Shown one piece after another: positions 50,239-58,543 of a stretch of DNA of 64,000 bases. Position 1 is the first letter of the stretch, and the number at the start of each line of letters is the position of its first letter. Location of the stretch: contig JAGXTJ010000044.1 of the NCBI GenBank assembly GCA_018333655.1, forward strand, positions 1 to 64,000, in the 5' to 3' direction. This DNA is from Bacillota bacterium (GTDB lineage Bacteria > Bacillota > UBA994). The notes beneath the pieces were generated by a model, which saw only the letters and a list, made by a program, of their open reading frames with translations, was not told the DNA's origin and searched no databases. A program made the translations under genes and the position numbers.

Positions 50239-51168
50239 TTGTGCCGGGGTGTCAGTGTATCGCCACTGTGTTTTGGTACACTGACCCTCGGCCCTTTGCA
50301 AAAAAACCTCAGCCCCGAGGCGGGTGGCAGGTTGATTAGCCATGCCTATGCACAGGGCATTACCTTTTTTGATACGGCGGAGCTTTACGGCACCTACGCC
50401 CATTTACGTGCGGGGCTTGGCAGTAAGATCGGCGAGGTCGTCATCGCCAGCAAAAGCTATGCGGCCGATGCCCCCAGTATGGCCAAGAGCGTGGAGCGGG
50501 CCAGAGCCGAGCTTAATCGCGACTACATCGACATTTTTTTGCTGCATGAGCAAGAGTCAGTGCACACGATGAAAGGCCACCGCGAGGCCCTAGACTACCT
50601 ACTAGACCTAAGAGAAAAGGGTGTAGTTCGTGCAGTGGGTCTATCTACTCACCATGTGGCTGGCGTGCGGGCTGCCTATGGTTGCCCCGATATCGACGTC
50701 ATACACCCCCTCATAAATCTTTCGGGCATTGGTATTGCCGATGGCACCCGCGAAGAGATGGCCGAGAGTATTCTAGAAGCAGGTCTGGCAGGCAAGGCGG
50801 TTTATGCCATGAAAGCCCTGGCCGGGGGGGCGCTCTTTCGTCAGGCCGCCGCCGCCCTTACCTATGTGCGGCAGCTTCCTGGAGTTAAAGCCCTGGCAAT
50901 TGGCATGGGCAGCATAGCCGATATTGAGGCCAATGTTGCTTTTTTTGCGACTGATGCCTTCCCCCCGTCCTACGCCATGGATGGCGAGAGGGGAGAGCGT
51001 AGACTGCTCATTGAGCCATGGTGCGCAGGCTGTGGAGACTGTGTGCCCCACTGCCGTGCGAACTGTCTGGCCGTTAAGGGAGACAAAGTCGAAGTCGACC
51101 ATAGTCGCTGCACTCTCTGCGGGTACTGCGTCGCGCACTGCAAAGGTTTTTACATGAAGGTGATATAG
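50239..51168 (+). CDS. Aldo/keto reductase with C-terminal ferredoxin domain
   Basis: At least 309 residues. Seen: the AKR barrel with FGTLTLGPLQ, FFDTAELYGTYAHLRAGLG (catalytic Asp and Tyr), ARAELNRDYIDIFLLHEQ, VRAVGLSTHHVAGV and AIGMGS; then two 4Fe-4S motifs CAGCGDCVPHCRANC and CTLCGYCVAHC. This fusion is common in anaerobes, where the iron-sulfur tail passes electrons. Start unclear: TTG 50239 is the only standard codon but removes part of the N-terminal hairpin; ATT 50200 with GGAGG restores it (322 residues). It lies between ireB and ruvX, an unusual insertion, and abuts ruvX. Confidence 0.88.
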   Translation: MCRGVSVSPLCFGTLTLGPLQKNLSPEAGGRLISHAYAQGITFFDTAELYGTYAHLRAGLGSKIGEVVIASKSYAADAPSMAKSVERARAELNRDYIDIFLLHEQESVHTMKGHREALDYLLDLREKGVVRAVGLSTHHVAGVRAAYGCPDIDVIHPLINLSGIGIADGTREEMAESILEAGLAGKAVYAMKALAGGALFRQAAAALTYVRQLPGVKALAIGMGSIADIEANVAFFATDAFPPSYAMDGERGERRLLIEPWCAGCGDCVPHCRANCLAVKGDKVEVDHSRCTLCGYCVAHCKGFYMKVI

Positions 51169-51648
51169 ATGACAGAACAAAGATACATGGGGCTCGATGT
51201 CGGAGAAAAAACCATTGGTGTGGCCATTAGCGACCCGCTTGGGTTCACTGCCCAGGGTATTACCGTTATTGCCCGGCAGTCTCTACCTAAAGACCTCGCC
51301 CTGCTCAAAAAAATCATCGCTGACTACCAAGTGACCGCTCTAGTCGTGGGCTTGCCGCTATCCTTAAACAACACCTTAGGCCCCCAAGCGGAAAAGGTGA
51401 AGTATTTTGTCGCCAAGCTGCAAAAGGAGATACCGCTGCCGCTCGAGTATGCTGACGAGCGGTTCTCGACCACTCTCGCGGAGCGCACCCTTATTGCCGC
51501 CGATGTTTCGCGACAAAAACGTAGAGTTGTTATCGATAAAATGGCCGCACAAATAATTTTACAGAGCTTTCTTGACCGCATGGCTTATCGCGCCAAAGGT
51601 CAAACTAAAGAGGACGTTTCCGCGACGTTGACTAATCCACGCCCGTGA
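51169..51648 (+). CDS. ruvX: Holliday junction resolvase-like RuvX/YqgF
   Basis: A 159-residue RNase H-fold protein. Seen: MGLDVGEKTIGVAISDPLG at the N-terminus with the first catalytic Asp, VVGLPLSLNNTLGPQAEKV, and YADERFSTTLAERTLI. Known: YqgF acts in 16S rRNA 5'-end processing and may resolve Holliday junctions. Starts immediately after the reductase stop. The C-terminal tail is longer than in E. coli YqgF. B. subtilis yrrK is the equivalent at this position. Confidence 0.94.
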   Translation: MTEQRYMGLDVGEKTIGVAISDPLGFTAQGITVIARQSLPKDLALLKKIIADYQVTALVVGLPLSLNNTLGPQAEKVKYFVAKLQKEIPLPLEYADERFSTTLAERTLIAADVSRQKRRVVIDKMAAQIILQSFLDRMAYRAKGQTKEDVSATLTNPRP

Positions 51649-51691
51649 GATACAATTATAGCTACCATGGCGAAAGAGGTGATTTTTACCA

Positions 51692-52042
51692 ATGAATGAA
51701 GAAAGACGCGAAGAAGTTATTGTCCTCACCGATGAGGAAGGTAACGAATACGAGTTTGAGGTAGTACAAGTTCTCGAAGTGGACGGCAACAAGTACGCTG
51801 TTCTCTTCCCACTAAATGATGAGGACATCGAAGACGACGAAGCCATCATCATGAGAATCGAAAAGGGCGAAGACGGCGAAGACATCATTGTGGACATCGA
51901 AGACGATGCCGAATGGGAAAAGGTAGTTGCCGAGTGGGAGCTCTTCCTCGACGAAGAGGGAGACGACGACTGCGAAGATGACGACGAAGAGGGTCACTCC
52001 CATGAAGGTTGCGCCTGCGGCGGCGAGCCCACTAAGAAGTAA
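51692..52042 (+). CDS. DUF1292 acidic protein (YrzB-like)
   Basis: A 116-residue, extremely acidic protein. Seen: VIVLTDEEGNEYEFEVVQVLEVDGNKYAVLFPL in short blocks, the hallmark of DUF1292/YrzB. The tail is a poly-Asp/Glu stretch ending in the potential metal ligands HSHEGCACGG. The function is unknown; in Bacillota it lies between ruvX and mltG, as here. AGAGGTGA precedes ATG 51692. The family is usually about 90 residues, so the acidic Cys/His tail is an extension. Confidence 0.9.
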   Translation: MNEERREEVIVLTDEEGNEYEFEVVQVLEVDGNKYAVLFPLNDEDIEDDEAIIMRIEKGEDGEDIIVDIEDDAEWEKVVAEWELFLDEEGDDDCEDDDEEGHSHEGCACGGEPTKK

Positions 52043-52058
52043 AAAAACTCGTAGCGAG

Positions 52059-52096
52059 AAATCGGGTAGGATATTCCTCACCCGATTTTTTTTGCG
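52059..52096 (+). terminator. Intrinsic terminator
   Basis: AAATCGGGT (52059-52067) and ACCCGATTT (52080-52088) form the stem around twelve bases, followed by a run of T extending the 3' arm. Ends the ireB-AKR-ruvX-DUF1292 transcript. A TATAAT at about 52104 could start the mltG transcript. Confidence 0.9.
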
Positions 52097-52142
52097 TTCT
52101 GGTATAATAAATCTTAAGCTTGAGAGGAGGCGTCAGTAGGGG

Positions 52143-53204
52143 ATGAATAGCGAGCGCTTAATGAATTTTGTCCAAACACTAAGGGGTCGCCTAAACAGAG
52201 ACCTCCCCTTGCGGCAGGCCGTCTATGCCGGCCTGCTCTGTATCGCCCTTGCGACTACCGCCGTCTATGTCGCGCATCTTTACCTGCCCGTGGGTAGCGG
52301 CGAAAGTGTGATCATCACCATTCCGCCAGGCAGTACCGTGGCCGCCATCGGTGAGCAACTAGAGGCGCGGGGCATTGTACGCAGTGGGGGCGCTTTTACG
52401 CTCTTAGCGCGGGTAAAGGGCCTCGCCTCACAGCTCAAGGCAGGCACTTACGACCTTTCTCCGCACGCGACTTTGGGGGCAGTGTTGGATAAAATAGTCT
52501 TGGGGGATGTCATAGATTTAAGTGTCCGCGTTACCATACCCGAGGGGCTGACTTTGCCTAGCATGGGCCTTCTCTTTGAGCAGAGGGGACTTTTTTCGCA
52601 GGCAGATTTTTTGGCGGCGGCACAAGCCATAAACCTGCCCTACGAGTATCTTGAGTCTGTGCCACTAGCGGTGCACAATCGCCTGGAGGGCTACCTGTTC
52701 CCCGACACTTACTATTTTCCGGTGGCCGTGCGACCAGAGCAGGTCATTAGCACTATGGCGGCCCGCTTTAATGAATTAGTACCCCCACTCTACGCTGCCT
52801 CACCCCTCCGCGCGCGCTTTACGCTGCACCAAGTTATAACCATGGCCTCTATCGTCGAAAAAGAAGCTGTTGTGCCCGACGAAAGGCCAGTTATCGCCGG
52901 CGTCTTCTACAACCGCCTGCAGAGGAACATGCGGCTTGAATCATGCGCCACCATTCAGTTTCTTCTCGGCACCCCGCGCACCCTGCTCTATGCCGATTTA
53001 GAGATTGTCTCGCCGTACAATACCTATCGTAACCTCGGTCTGCCACCCGGCCCTATCGCGAACCCGGGCCTTGCCGCTATCAGGGCTGCGCTAGAGCCAG
53101 CCCCTACTGCCTACCTGTTCTTTGTGGCCCGACGCGATGGTACACACATTTTTAGCCCTACCTACGAACAACACCAAGCCGCCATAAGGCAAGCACGTCG
53201 CTAG
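52143..53204 (+). CDS. mltG: Endolytic murein transglycosylase MltG (YceG)
   Basis: A 353-residue inner-membrane protein. Seen: one N-terminal membrane span (AVYAGLLCIALATTAVYVAHL), a LysM-like domain (VTIPPGSTV-type, IGEQLEARGIV), then the YceG catalytic part with ITMASIVEKEAVVPDERPVIAGVFYNRL, whose Glu is catalytic, and LESCATIQFLLG, SPYNTYRNLGLPPGPIANPG. Known: MltG cuts nascent glycan strands and may set their length. In B. subtilis yrrL follows yrzB, as here. Confidence 0.95.
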   Translation: MNSERLMNFVQTLRGRLNRDLPLRQAVYAGLLCIALATTAVYVAHLYLPVGSGESVIITIPPGSTVAAIGEQLEARGIVRSGGAFTLLARVKGLASQLKAGTYDLSPHATLGAVLDKIVLGDVIDLSVRVTIPEGLTLPSMGLLFEQRGLFSQADFLAAAQAINLPYEYLESVPLAVHNRLEGYLFPDTYYFPVAVRPEQVISTMAARFNELVPPLYAASPLRARFTLHQVITMASIVEKEAVVPDERPVIAGVFYNRLQRNMRLESCATIQFLLGTPRTLLYADLEIVSPYNTYRNLGLPPGPIANPGLAAIRAALEPAPTAYLFFVARRDGTHIFSPTYEQHQAAIRQARR

Positions 53205-53205
53205 A

Positions 53206-53211
53206 GGGAGG
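53206..53211 (+). promoter_or_regulatory. Shine-Dalgarno deciding an ATA start
   Basis: GGGAGG directly after the mltG stop, eight bases before ATA 53220, which opens the U32 peptidase frame at exactly the position where the family N-terminus begins. The first ordinary codon, ATG 53262, is 50 bases away. Confidence 0.72.
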
Positions 53212-53219
53212 AACAAACT

Positions 53220-54425
53220 ATACTACCTGAACTTTTAGCCCCTGCCGGAACACTCGAGAAAATGATCTTCGCCCTCAAGTATGGGGCCGATGCGGTCTAC
53301 GCCGCCGGCCCCCAGTTTGGCTTGCGGGCTTTTGCCGGTAACTTCACCCTACCTGAATTAAAAGAGGGCATCCACTTAGCTCACAAACTAGGGCGCAAAG
53401 TCTACATTACGGTCAATATCATGCCCCACAACGACGACCTAGTGGGTTTGCCAGAGTACTTAGAGACTATTCAGGCTCTAGGTGCCGACGCCATTATCTT
53501 GAGCGACCCCGGGGTGCTCCTCCTGGCCAAGCAGTATGCCCCCCGCCTTAGTCTCCATCTTAGTACCCAGGCCAACACCGTAAACTATGCTGCCGTACGT
53601 TTTTGGCAGGCCCAGGGCATTAAGCGGGTTATCTTGGCGCGCGAACTAAGTGCGCGCGAAATTGCCGAAATTCGCCGCGCCGCCCCAGAGATGGAACTCG
53701 AGATCTTTGTGCACGGCGCCATGTGTATTTCTTACTCTGGGCGCTGCCTGCTCAGCAACTACATGACCGGCCGTAATGCCAATAAAGGCGAATGTGCCCA
53801 CCCCTGCCGCTACCAGTACTCTCTCGTCGAGCAGAAGCGTCCTGGCCAGTTCTTTGACATAGAGGAGGACGACAGGGGTAGCTACATCATGAACTCCAAA
53901 GATCTCAGCCTTTTTAAGCACTTGGGTGAGATTTTGCCGCTTGGTCTCGAGGGCCTTAAAATTGAGGGTCGTATGAAGAGCGTTCATTATGTTGCTACGG
54001 TCACCCGCGCCTACCGCCTCGCCCTAGACGCCTTAGCCAGAGGGGTAGCGCCACCCGTAGACCTAGAGCGCGAGCTATTTCAAGTCAGCCACCGTGACTA
54101 CACCTCTGGTTTTTTTGTCGCCAAGCCAGAGGCTCGCGACCATAACTACGAGGGGGCCAAAGAGAAAGGCGAGGCGCAGTTTCTCGGCATCGTGCGTGGT
54201 TACTCGCCCCTCCATGGCCTACTCATTGAGCAACGCGGCCATTTCAAAGTGGGCATGAAGGCCGAAATCATTGGTCCGCAGAGCGGCCCCTACCCACTCA
54301 CCATCGAAAGCATAGTAGACAGCGAGACCTTGCTTCCCACCGATGCTGCTCGCCACGCACAGCAACTCGTCTATGTTCCGCATCAGGGTGCTGTAGAAGA
54401 ATACTCTATAGTCCGCACTGCTTAA
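53220..54425 (+). CDS. U32 family peptidase / tRNA-hydroxylation-type protein, apparent ATA start
   Basis: A 401-residue protein if started at ATA 53220. Seen: PELLAPAGTLEKM immediately after that codon, the universal first strand of U32 proteins, then FALKYGADAVYAAG, VNIMPHNDD, FVHGAMCISYSGRCLLSNYMTGR with the family cysteines, GECAHPCR, and LKIEGRMKSVHYVA. Known: U32 relatives such as TrhP act in tRNA uridine hydroxylation; others are called collagenase-like peptidases. Starting at ATG 53262 would delete the conserved PELLAPAG, so a non-standard start is favoured. It corresponds to B. subtilis yrrO. Confidence 0.9.
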   Translation: MLPELLAPAGTLEKMIFALKYGADAVYAAGPQFGLRAFAGNFTLPELKEGIHLAHKLGRKVYITVNIMPHNDDLVGLPEYLETIQALGADAIILSDPGVLLLAKQYAPRLSLHLSTQANTVNYAAVRFWQAQGIKRVILARELSAREIAEIRRAAPEMELEIFVHGAMCISYSGRCLLSNYMTGRNANKGECAHPCRYQYSLVEQKRPGQFFDIEEDDRGSYIMNSKDLSLFKHLGEILPLGLEGLKIEGRMKSVHYVATVTRAYRLALDALARGVAPPVDLERELFQVSHRDYTSGFFVAKPEARDHNYEGAKEKGEAQFLGIVRGYSPLHGLLIEQRGHFKVGMKAEIIGPQSGPYPLTIESIVDSETLLPTDAARHAQQLVYVPHQGAVEEYSIVRTA

Positions 54426-54514
54426 AAAGAACCTTGTCACTTCCCACACCGGTACTGGCACAGAGATCCTCACTCCCGCATATACTGGGGAATCAACTAG
54501 AGAGGAGATCAGAT

Positions 54515-55225
54515 GTGCCGATACTAGCTTTGCTGGCTAAGTTGCTAGGTTGGGCCGGGGAATGGCAGTTACTTGTTTCATATGTCTCTAACAATTCCTT
54601 TCCGCAACCCCTGACCGAAGAAGAAGAGCGCACCCACCTTAAGGCGTTTAAGAATGGCGGAGACAAAAGGGCTCGCAAAATACTCGTCGAGCACAATTTG
54701 CGCCTGGTGGCCCACATCGTGAAAAAATACGAGGCCAACCGTGACGATGTGGAGGATCTCATCTCCATCGGTTCCATCGGCTTAATCAAGGGTGTTGACA
54801 CCTTCGACATGGCGAAAGGTACTAAGTTGGCCACTTACGCCGCGCGCTGTATTGAGAACGAAATACTGATGTACTTGCGTGGATTAAGAAGACTTAGACA
54901 CAATATCTACATCCGGGAGCCTATCGGCATCGATAAAGAAGGTAATGAAATCACCATGCTCGAGACGCTGGCCAGTGATGACGTGCCCATTCCAGACACA
55001 GTTGAAACAGCCCTACAACAAGAAAAATTGCAGGAACTTCTCGCGAGGCTACCGCGACGGGAGCGTATGGTCTTAATGCTCCGCTTTGGCCTGGTCGACA
55101 ATGTACGGCTCACCCAGCGCGAAGTGGCTAAGCTGCTTAATATTTCGCGTTCCTATGTGTCGCGAATTGAGAAAAAGGCCATGCAAGACCTGCTCGCCGA
55201 GGTGAGCAAGGAGGGCGGATTTTAG
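54515..55225 (+). CDS. sigK: RNA polymerase sporulation sigma factor pro-sigma-K
   Basis: A 236-residue sigma factor of the late mother cell. Seen: a hydrophobic pro-sequence (PILALLAKLLGWAGEWQLLV) followed by SYVSNNSFPQPLTEEEE, the SpoIVFB cleavage zone, then region 2 (HNLRLVAHIVKKYE, DLISIGSIGLIKGVDTFD, TYAARCIENEILMYLR) and region 4 (RLTQREVAKLLNISRSYVSRIEKKA). Uninterrupted, with no skin-like element. Start: GAGAGGAG is seven bases before GTG 54515. CATATACT at 54477-54484 could be a sigma-E/sigma-K -10, not proven. Confidence 0.96.
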   Translation: MPILALLAKLLGWAGEWQLLVSYVSNNSFPQPLTEEEERTHLKAFKNGGDKRARKILVEHNLRLVAHIVKKYEANRDDVEDLISIGSIGLIKGVDTFDMAKGTKLATYAARCIENEILMYLRGLRRLRHNIYIREPIGIDKEGNEITMLETLASDDVPIPDTVETALQQEKLQELLARLPRRERMVLMLRFGLVDNVRLTQREVAKLLNISRSYVSRIEKKAMQDLLAEVSKEGGF

Positions 55226-55261
55226 CCCTAAGGTAAGAAGTCAATTTTCGGAGGTGTCGTT

Positions 55262-55777
55262 TTGCAGTCCCTGCTCTTGCCCAAGCTCTATGTTGACAGC
55301 ATTTACCACATTGACCTCGACGATCTCAAGGCGCGCGGCATTGACACCATCGTCACTGACCTCGACAACACTCTCGTGCCCTGGGCAGAGTCTGAGGTTA
55401 ACCAAAGCCTACTCGACTGGCTCGCCGAGGTGCAGAAGAGAGGCTTCAAGATTTGTCTTTTGTCTAATGCCTTGGAACAGCGCCTCGCTCATTTTCGTAC
55501 CGCCATGGGCGTGCCGGGGCTTAGCAAGGCTAACAAACCAAGCCGTCGCGCCTTTTTGCAGGCACTAGAGATGCTCGGCAGCCAGCCTAGAGAAACGGCC
55601 ATGATTGGCGACCAAGTGTTCACCGACGTGCTCGGTGGCAATCGTCTGGGGCTGTACACCATCCTCGTTGTGCCTCTCTGTCGGCAGGAATTTATTGGTA
55701 CACGCATCTTACGTCTCTTGGAGCGCCTTGTTATCCGTAAACTTTTGCGTGGTAGTGAGGGCAGCCAGCGAAAGTAG
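55262..55777 (+). CDS. yqeG: YqeG-family HAD-IIIA phosphatase
   Basis: A 171-residue HAD-superfamily protein. Seen: VTDLDNTLVPW with the catalytic DxD, LLSNALEQR, AKKPS-equivalent ANKPSRRAFL with the conserved lysine, and MIGDQVFTDVLGGNRLGLYTI. Known: close to mitochondrial phosphatidylglycerophosphate phosphatases (GEP4/PTPMT-like), so PgsA-product dephosphorylation is plausible for YqeG. GGAGGTG precedes TTG 55262. It follows sigK and precedes the pilus operon by 50 bp. Confidence 0.9.
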   Translation: MQSLLLPKLYVDSIYHIDLDDLKARGIDTIVTDLDNTLVPWAESEVNQSLLDWLAEVQKRGFKICLLSNALEQRLAHFRTAMGVPGLSKANKPSRRAFLQALEMLGSQPRETAMIGDQVFTDVLGGNRLGLYTILVVPLCRQEFIGTRILRLLERLVIRKLLRGSEGSQRK

Positions 55778-55828
55778 CTCTAGGTCATGGCTGAGGTGGA
55801 ATGAACTACTAGGCAAAGGACGTGTTCT

Positions 55829-57463
55829 GTGGTTCGTAAAAAGTTAGGGGAAATACTGCTTGACGAGGGCCTCATCACCCGCGCTCAGCTTGAGCTCGGG
55901 CTTGCTCACGGAGGGGGAGGGCGCTTAGGCGAAGCTTTGGTGGCGCTTGGCTTTGTCGCGCCAGAACAAATTGCCCGCACTCTTGCCAAGCAGTTTGGCT
56001 TGCGTTTCGCCAGTTTAAGAGAGGTCACTTTTGATCCGGAGGCAGTGCGGCTCTTAAACGCGCGCACGGCTCGCCGCTACAAAGTTGTGCCCGTTTCTCG
56101 CGAGCCCAAAAAGTTCACCATTGCCATGAGCGACCCGCTCAATGTGCTCGCCATCGACGATATTCGGCTGATTACGGGCCTGTCGGTCGAAGTAGTGGTC
56201 ATGAGTTCCACCGACATCGACCGTGCCCTCGCTCGCCTGTACCCCGAAAACCAGACGCCTGCCGACGAAGTGGGTGAAACGGCGCCGGCCGCCGATGCCG
56301 CACCCGTGGTGCGCCTAGTCAGCAACCTGATCGCCCAGGCGGTCAGGGAACGAGCCAGTGACATACATCTCGAGCCCCAAGAAGAAGGCACCCGCGTGCG
56401 TTTTCGCATTGACGGCTTGCTCCACGATATCACCCGTATAGATAAAGAACTATCTTTGCCGGCGGTTTCGCGCCTGAAGATTATGGCGGGGCTAGATATT
56501 TCAGAGCGCCGTTTGCCGCAGGACGGCAGCCTGCGCTTTACCGACCTTAAAGAGCCGCTAGATGTGCGCATGTCATCTCTGCCCACCATCAGCGGAGAGA
56601 AACTGGTACTGCGCCTGTTGCGCTCCGGCAGCGCTAAGTTGACACTGGCCCAGGTGGGCCTGGCCGAAGGCCCCCGGCAGCAACTAGAAACGATGCTTAA
56701 GAGCGCTTACGGCATGGTGTTAGTGACAGGGCCTACAGGCAGTGGCAAGACCACCACTCTTTACTCGGCACTAGGCCTGCTGCATACCTCCGACCGCAAT
56801 ATCATGACGGTGGAAGACCCGGTGGAGTTTCGCGTGGTGGGCATCAACCAGGTAGCTGTCAATGCCCGCATCGGTCTTACTTTTGCCAATGTGCTGCGCT
56901 CCCTGGTTCGTCAAGACCCGGATATTATTATGGTCGGCGAAATACGTGACAGCGAGACGGCAGATATTGCCATTCGCTCGGCCCTCACGGGGCACTTGGT
57001 CTTGTCTTCGCTCCATACCAATGACGCGCCAAGCACCATCACCCGCTTAGTGGACATGGGTGTAGAGCCTTTCTTGGTCGCCTCGGCCTTGCTCGGTATC
57101 GTGGCGCAGCGCCTAGTGCGCCGTCTTTGCGACCACTGCAAAATTGCTAAACCTCTTAAAGCAGGGTCGCCACAACTTATCGCCCTTGGTCTTGACACCA
57201 AGACAGAGCAGATGTTTTATTTACCAAAAGGTTGTGAGCACTGTAATGGCGAAGGTTACAAAGGACGTCTTGGTATTTTTGAGGTGCTGCCCATTACGGA
57301 GGAACTACGTGAAATGATCTCCAGACGCGCCACCTTAGGGGAGCTAAGGCGTCAAGCAGAGCTTATGGGCATACAAACATTTCGGCAAGACGGCCTGCGC
57401 AAAGCCGAGATGGGGGCTACCACCATCAGCGAAGTCTTGCGCATGACCTACCAGGAGGGATAG
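55829..57463 (+). CDS. pilB: Type IV pilus extension ATPase PilB
   Basis: A 544-residue hexameric motor. Seen: the N-terminal GSPII_E domain (KLGEILLDEGLITRAQLELGL, ALVALGFV), the catalytic half with FRIDGLLHDI, Walker A GPTGSGKTTTLYSAL, Asp box, Walker B GEIRDSETADIAIRSAL, the His box LSSLHTNDAPSTITRL, and the zinc-binding cysteines CDHCK and CEHCNGEGYKG. First gene of a pilus operon. AAAGGAC precedes GTG 55829. Normal length. Confidence 0.96.
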   Translation: MVRKKLGEILLDEGLITRAQLELGLAHGGGGRLGEALVALGFVAPEQIARTLAKQFGLRFASLREVTFDPEAVRLLNARTARRYKVVPVSREPKKFTIAMSDPLNVLAIDDIRLITGLSVEVVVMSSTDIDRALARLYPENQTPADEVGETAPAADAAPVVRLVSNLIAQAVRERASDIHLEPQEEGTRVRFRIDGLLHDITRIDKELSLPAVSRLKIMAGLDISERRLPQDGSLRFTDLKEPLDVRMSSLPTISGEKLVLRLLRSGSAKLTLAQVGLAEGPRQQLETMLKSAYGMVLVTGPTGSGKTTTLYSALGLLHTSDRNIMTVEDPVEFRVVGINQVAVNARIGLTFANVLRSLVRQDPDIIMVGEIRDSETADIAIRSALTGHLVLSSLHTNDAPSTITRLVDMGVEPFLVASALLGIVAQRLVRRLCDHCKIAKPLKAGSPQLIALGLDTKTEQMFYLPKGCEHCNGEGYKGRLGIFEVLPITEELREMISRRATLGELRRQAELMGIQTFRQDGLRKAEMGATTISEVLRMTYQEG

Positions 57464-57464
57464 C

Positions 57465-58532
57465 ATGTCGGAGAATACATGGCAAGTTGACGAGCTCCTG
57501 CGCCAAGCTAGTCTGGCGCGCGCGTCCGATGTTCACTTTACGGTGGAGTTGCCGCCTATGCTTCGCATCGACGGGGAACTTAAGCCCGTGCCGGGCTTGC
57601 CGGTGCTAAAGCCACCCGATACGGAACGGGTGTTGCTAGAAGTTTTGACGGAGCTACAGCTCGCCGAGTACAGGCTACAAGGCAGCGTCGATTTCTCGCG
57701 CAGCCTGCCTGGCGTGGGCCGCTTTCGCGTCAATGCCTACCGGCAGCGCCATGCCGCGGCCTTGGCCCTGCGCCTTATACCCATCGGCATCCCTAGTCTC
57801 GGCAGCCTCGGCCTGCCTCGGGTCGTCAGTGAGCTGGCCCGCAAGCACGCGGGGTTAGTCATTGTCACCGGCCCAACGGGTAGCGGCAAATCGACAACCT
57901 TAGCCGCCATGCTCGGGCAAATAAACTCCGAGGAGTCGCTCCACATCTTGACCCTAGAAGACCCCATTGAGTTTTTGCATCGCCATAACAAAGCCATGGT
58001 TAATCAGCGCGAAGTAGGCCCCGACACCCCTTCTTTTGCCGCCGGGTTGCGCGCCGCCCTGCGCGAAGACCCCGATGTCATCTTGGTGGGCGAAATGCGC
58101 GACTACGACACCACGCAAATCGCCATCAGCGCCGCCGAAACAGGGCATCTTGTGCTTACTACCCTGCATACGCCTTCGGCCTCGCAGACCATTGACCGCA
58201 TTATCGATATCTTCCCCCCGCATCAGCAGTCGCAGGTGCGCATTCAGCTCGCGGCTTCGCTGCAGGGTGTGGTGGCGCAGCAGCTGCTGCCGCGCGCTGA
58301 CGGGCCGGGCCGGGTGGCCTGCGTCGAGGTGCTCCTTGCTACGCCCGCCGTGCGCAACCTTATTCGCGAGGGCAAGACGCATCAGCTGCCTTCTATCATC
58401 CAGACTAACTCGCGCCTAGGTATGGTGACCATGGACACGTCGCTGCGCGATTTGCGCCAACGGGGTATCATCAGCCAGGAGACATACGAAGTCTACTCGC
58501 AAGAGCATACCCTGATGAAGATTCTGGAATAG
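57465..58532 (+). CDS. pilT: Type IV pilus retraction ATPase PilT
   Basis: A 355-residue motor for pilus retraction. Seen: a short N-terminal PAS-like domain (ASDVHFTVELPPMLRIDGELKP), Walker A GPTGSGKSTTLAAML, HILTLEDPIEFLH, Walker B VILVGEMRDYDTTQIAIS, LTTLHTPSASQTIDRI, and the C-terminal LRDLRQRGIISQETYEVY. It lacks the PilB zinc cysteines. One base separates it from the pilB stop, with GGAGG inside the end of pilB. Confidence 0.96.
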   Translation: MSENTWQVDELLRQASLARASDVHFTVELPPMLRIDGELKPVPGLPVLKPPDTERVLLEVLTELQLAEYRLQGSVDFSRSLPGVGRFRVNAYRQRHAAALALRLIPIGIPSLGSLGLPRVVSELARKHAGLVIVTGPTGSGKSTTLAAMLGQINSEESLHILTLEDPIEFLHRHNKAMVNQREVGPDTPSFAAGLRAALREDPDVILVGEMRDYDTTQIAISAAETGHLVLTTLHTPSASQTIDRIIDIFPPHQQSQVRIQLAASLQGVVAQQLLPRADGPGRVACVEVLLATPAVRNLIREGKTHQLPSIIQTNSRLGMVTMDTSLRDLRQRGIISQETYEVYSQEHTLMKILE

Positions 58533-58543
58533 GGGGGAGGTTT

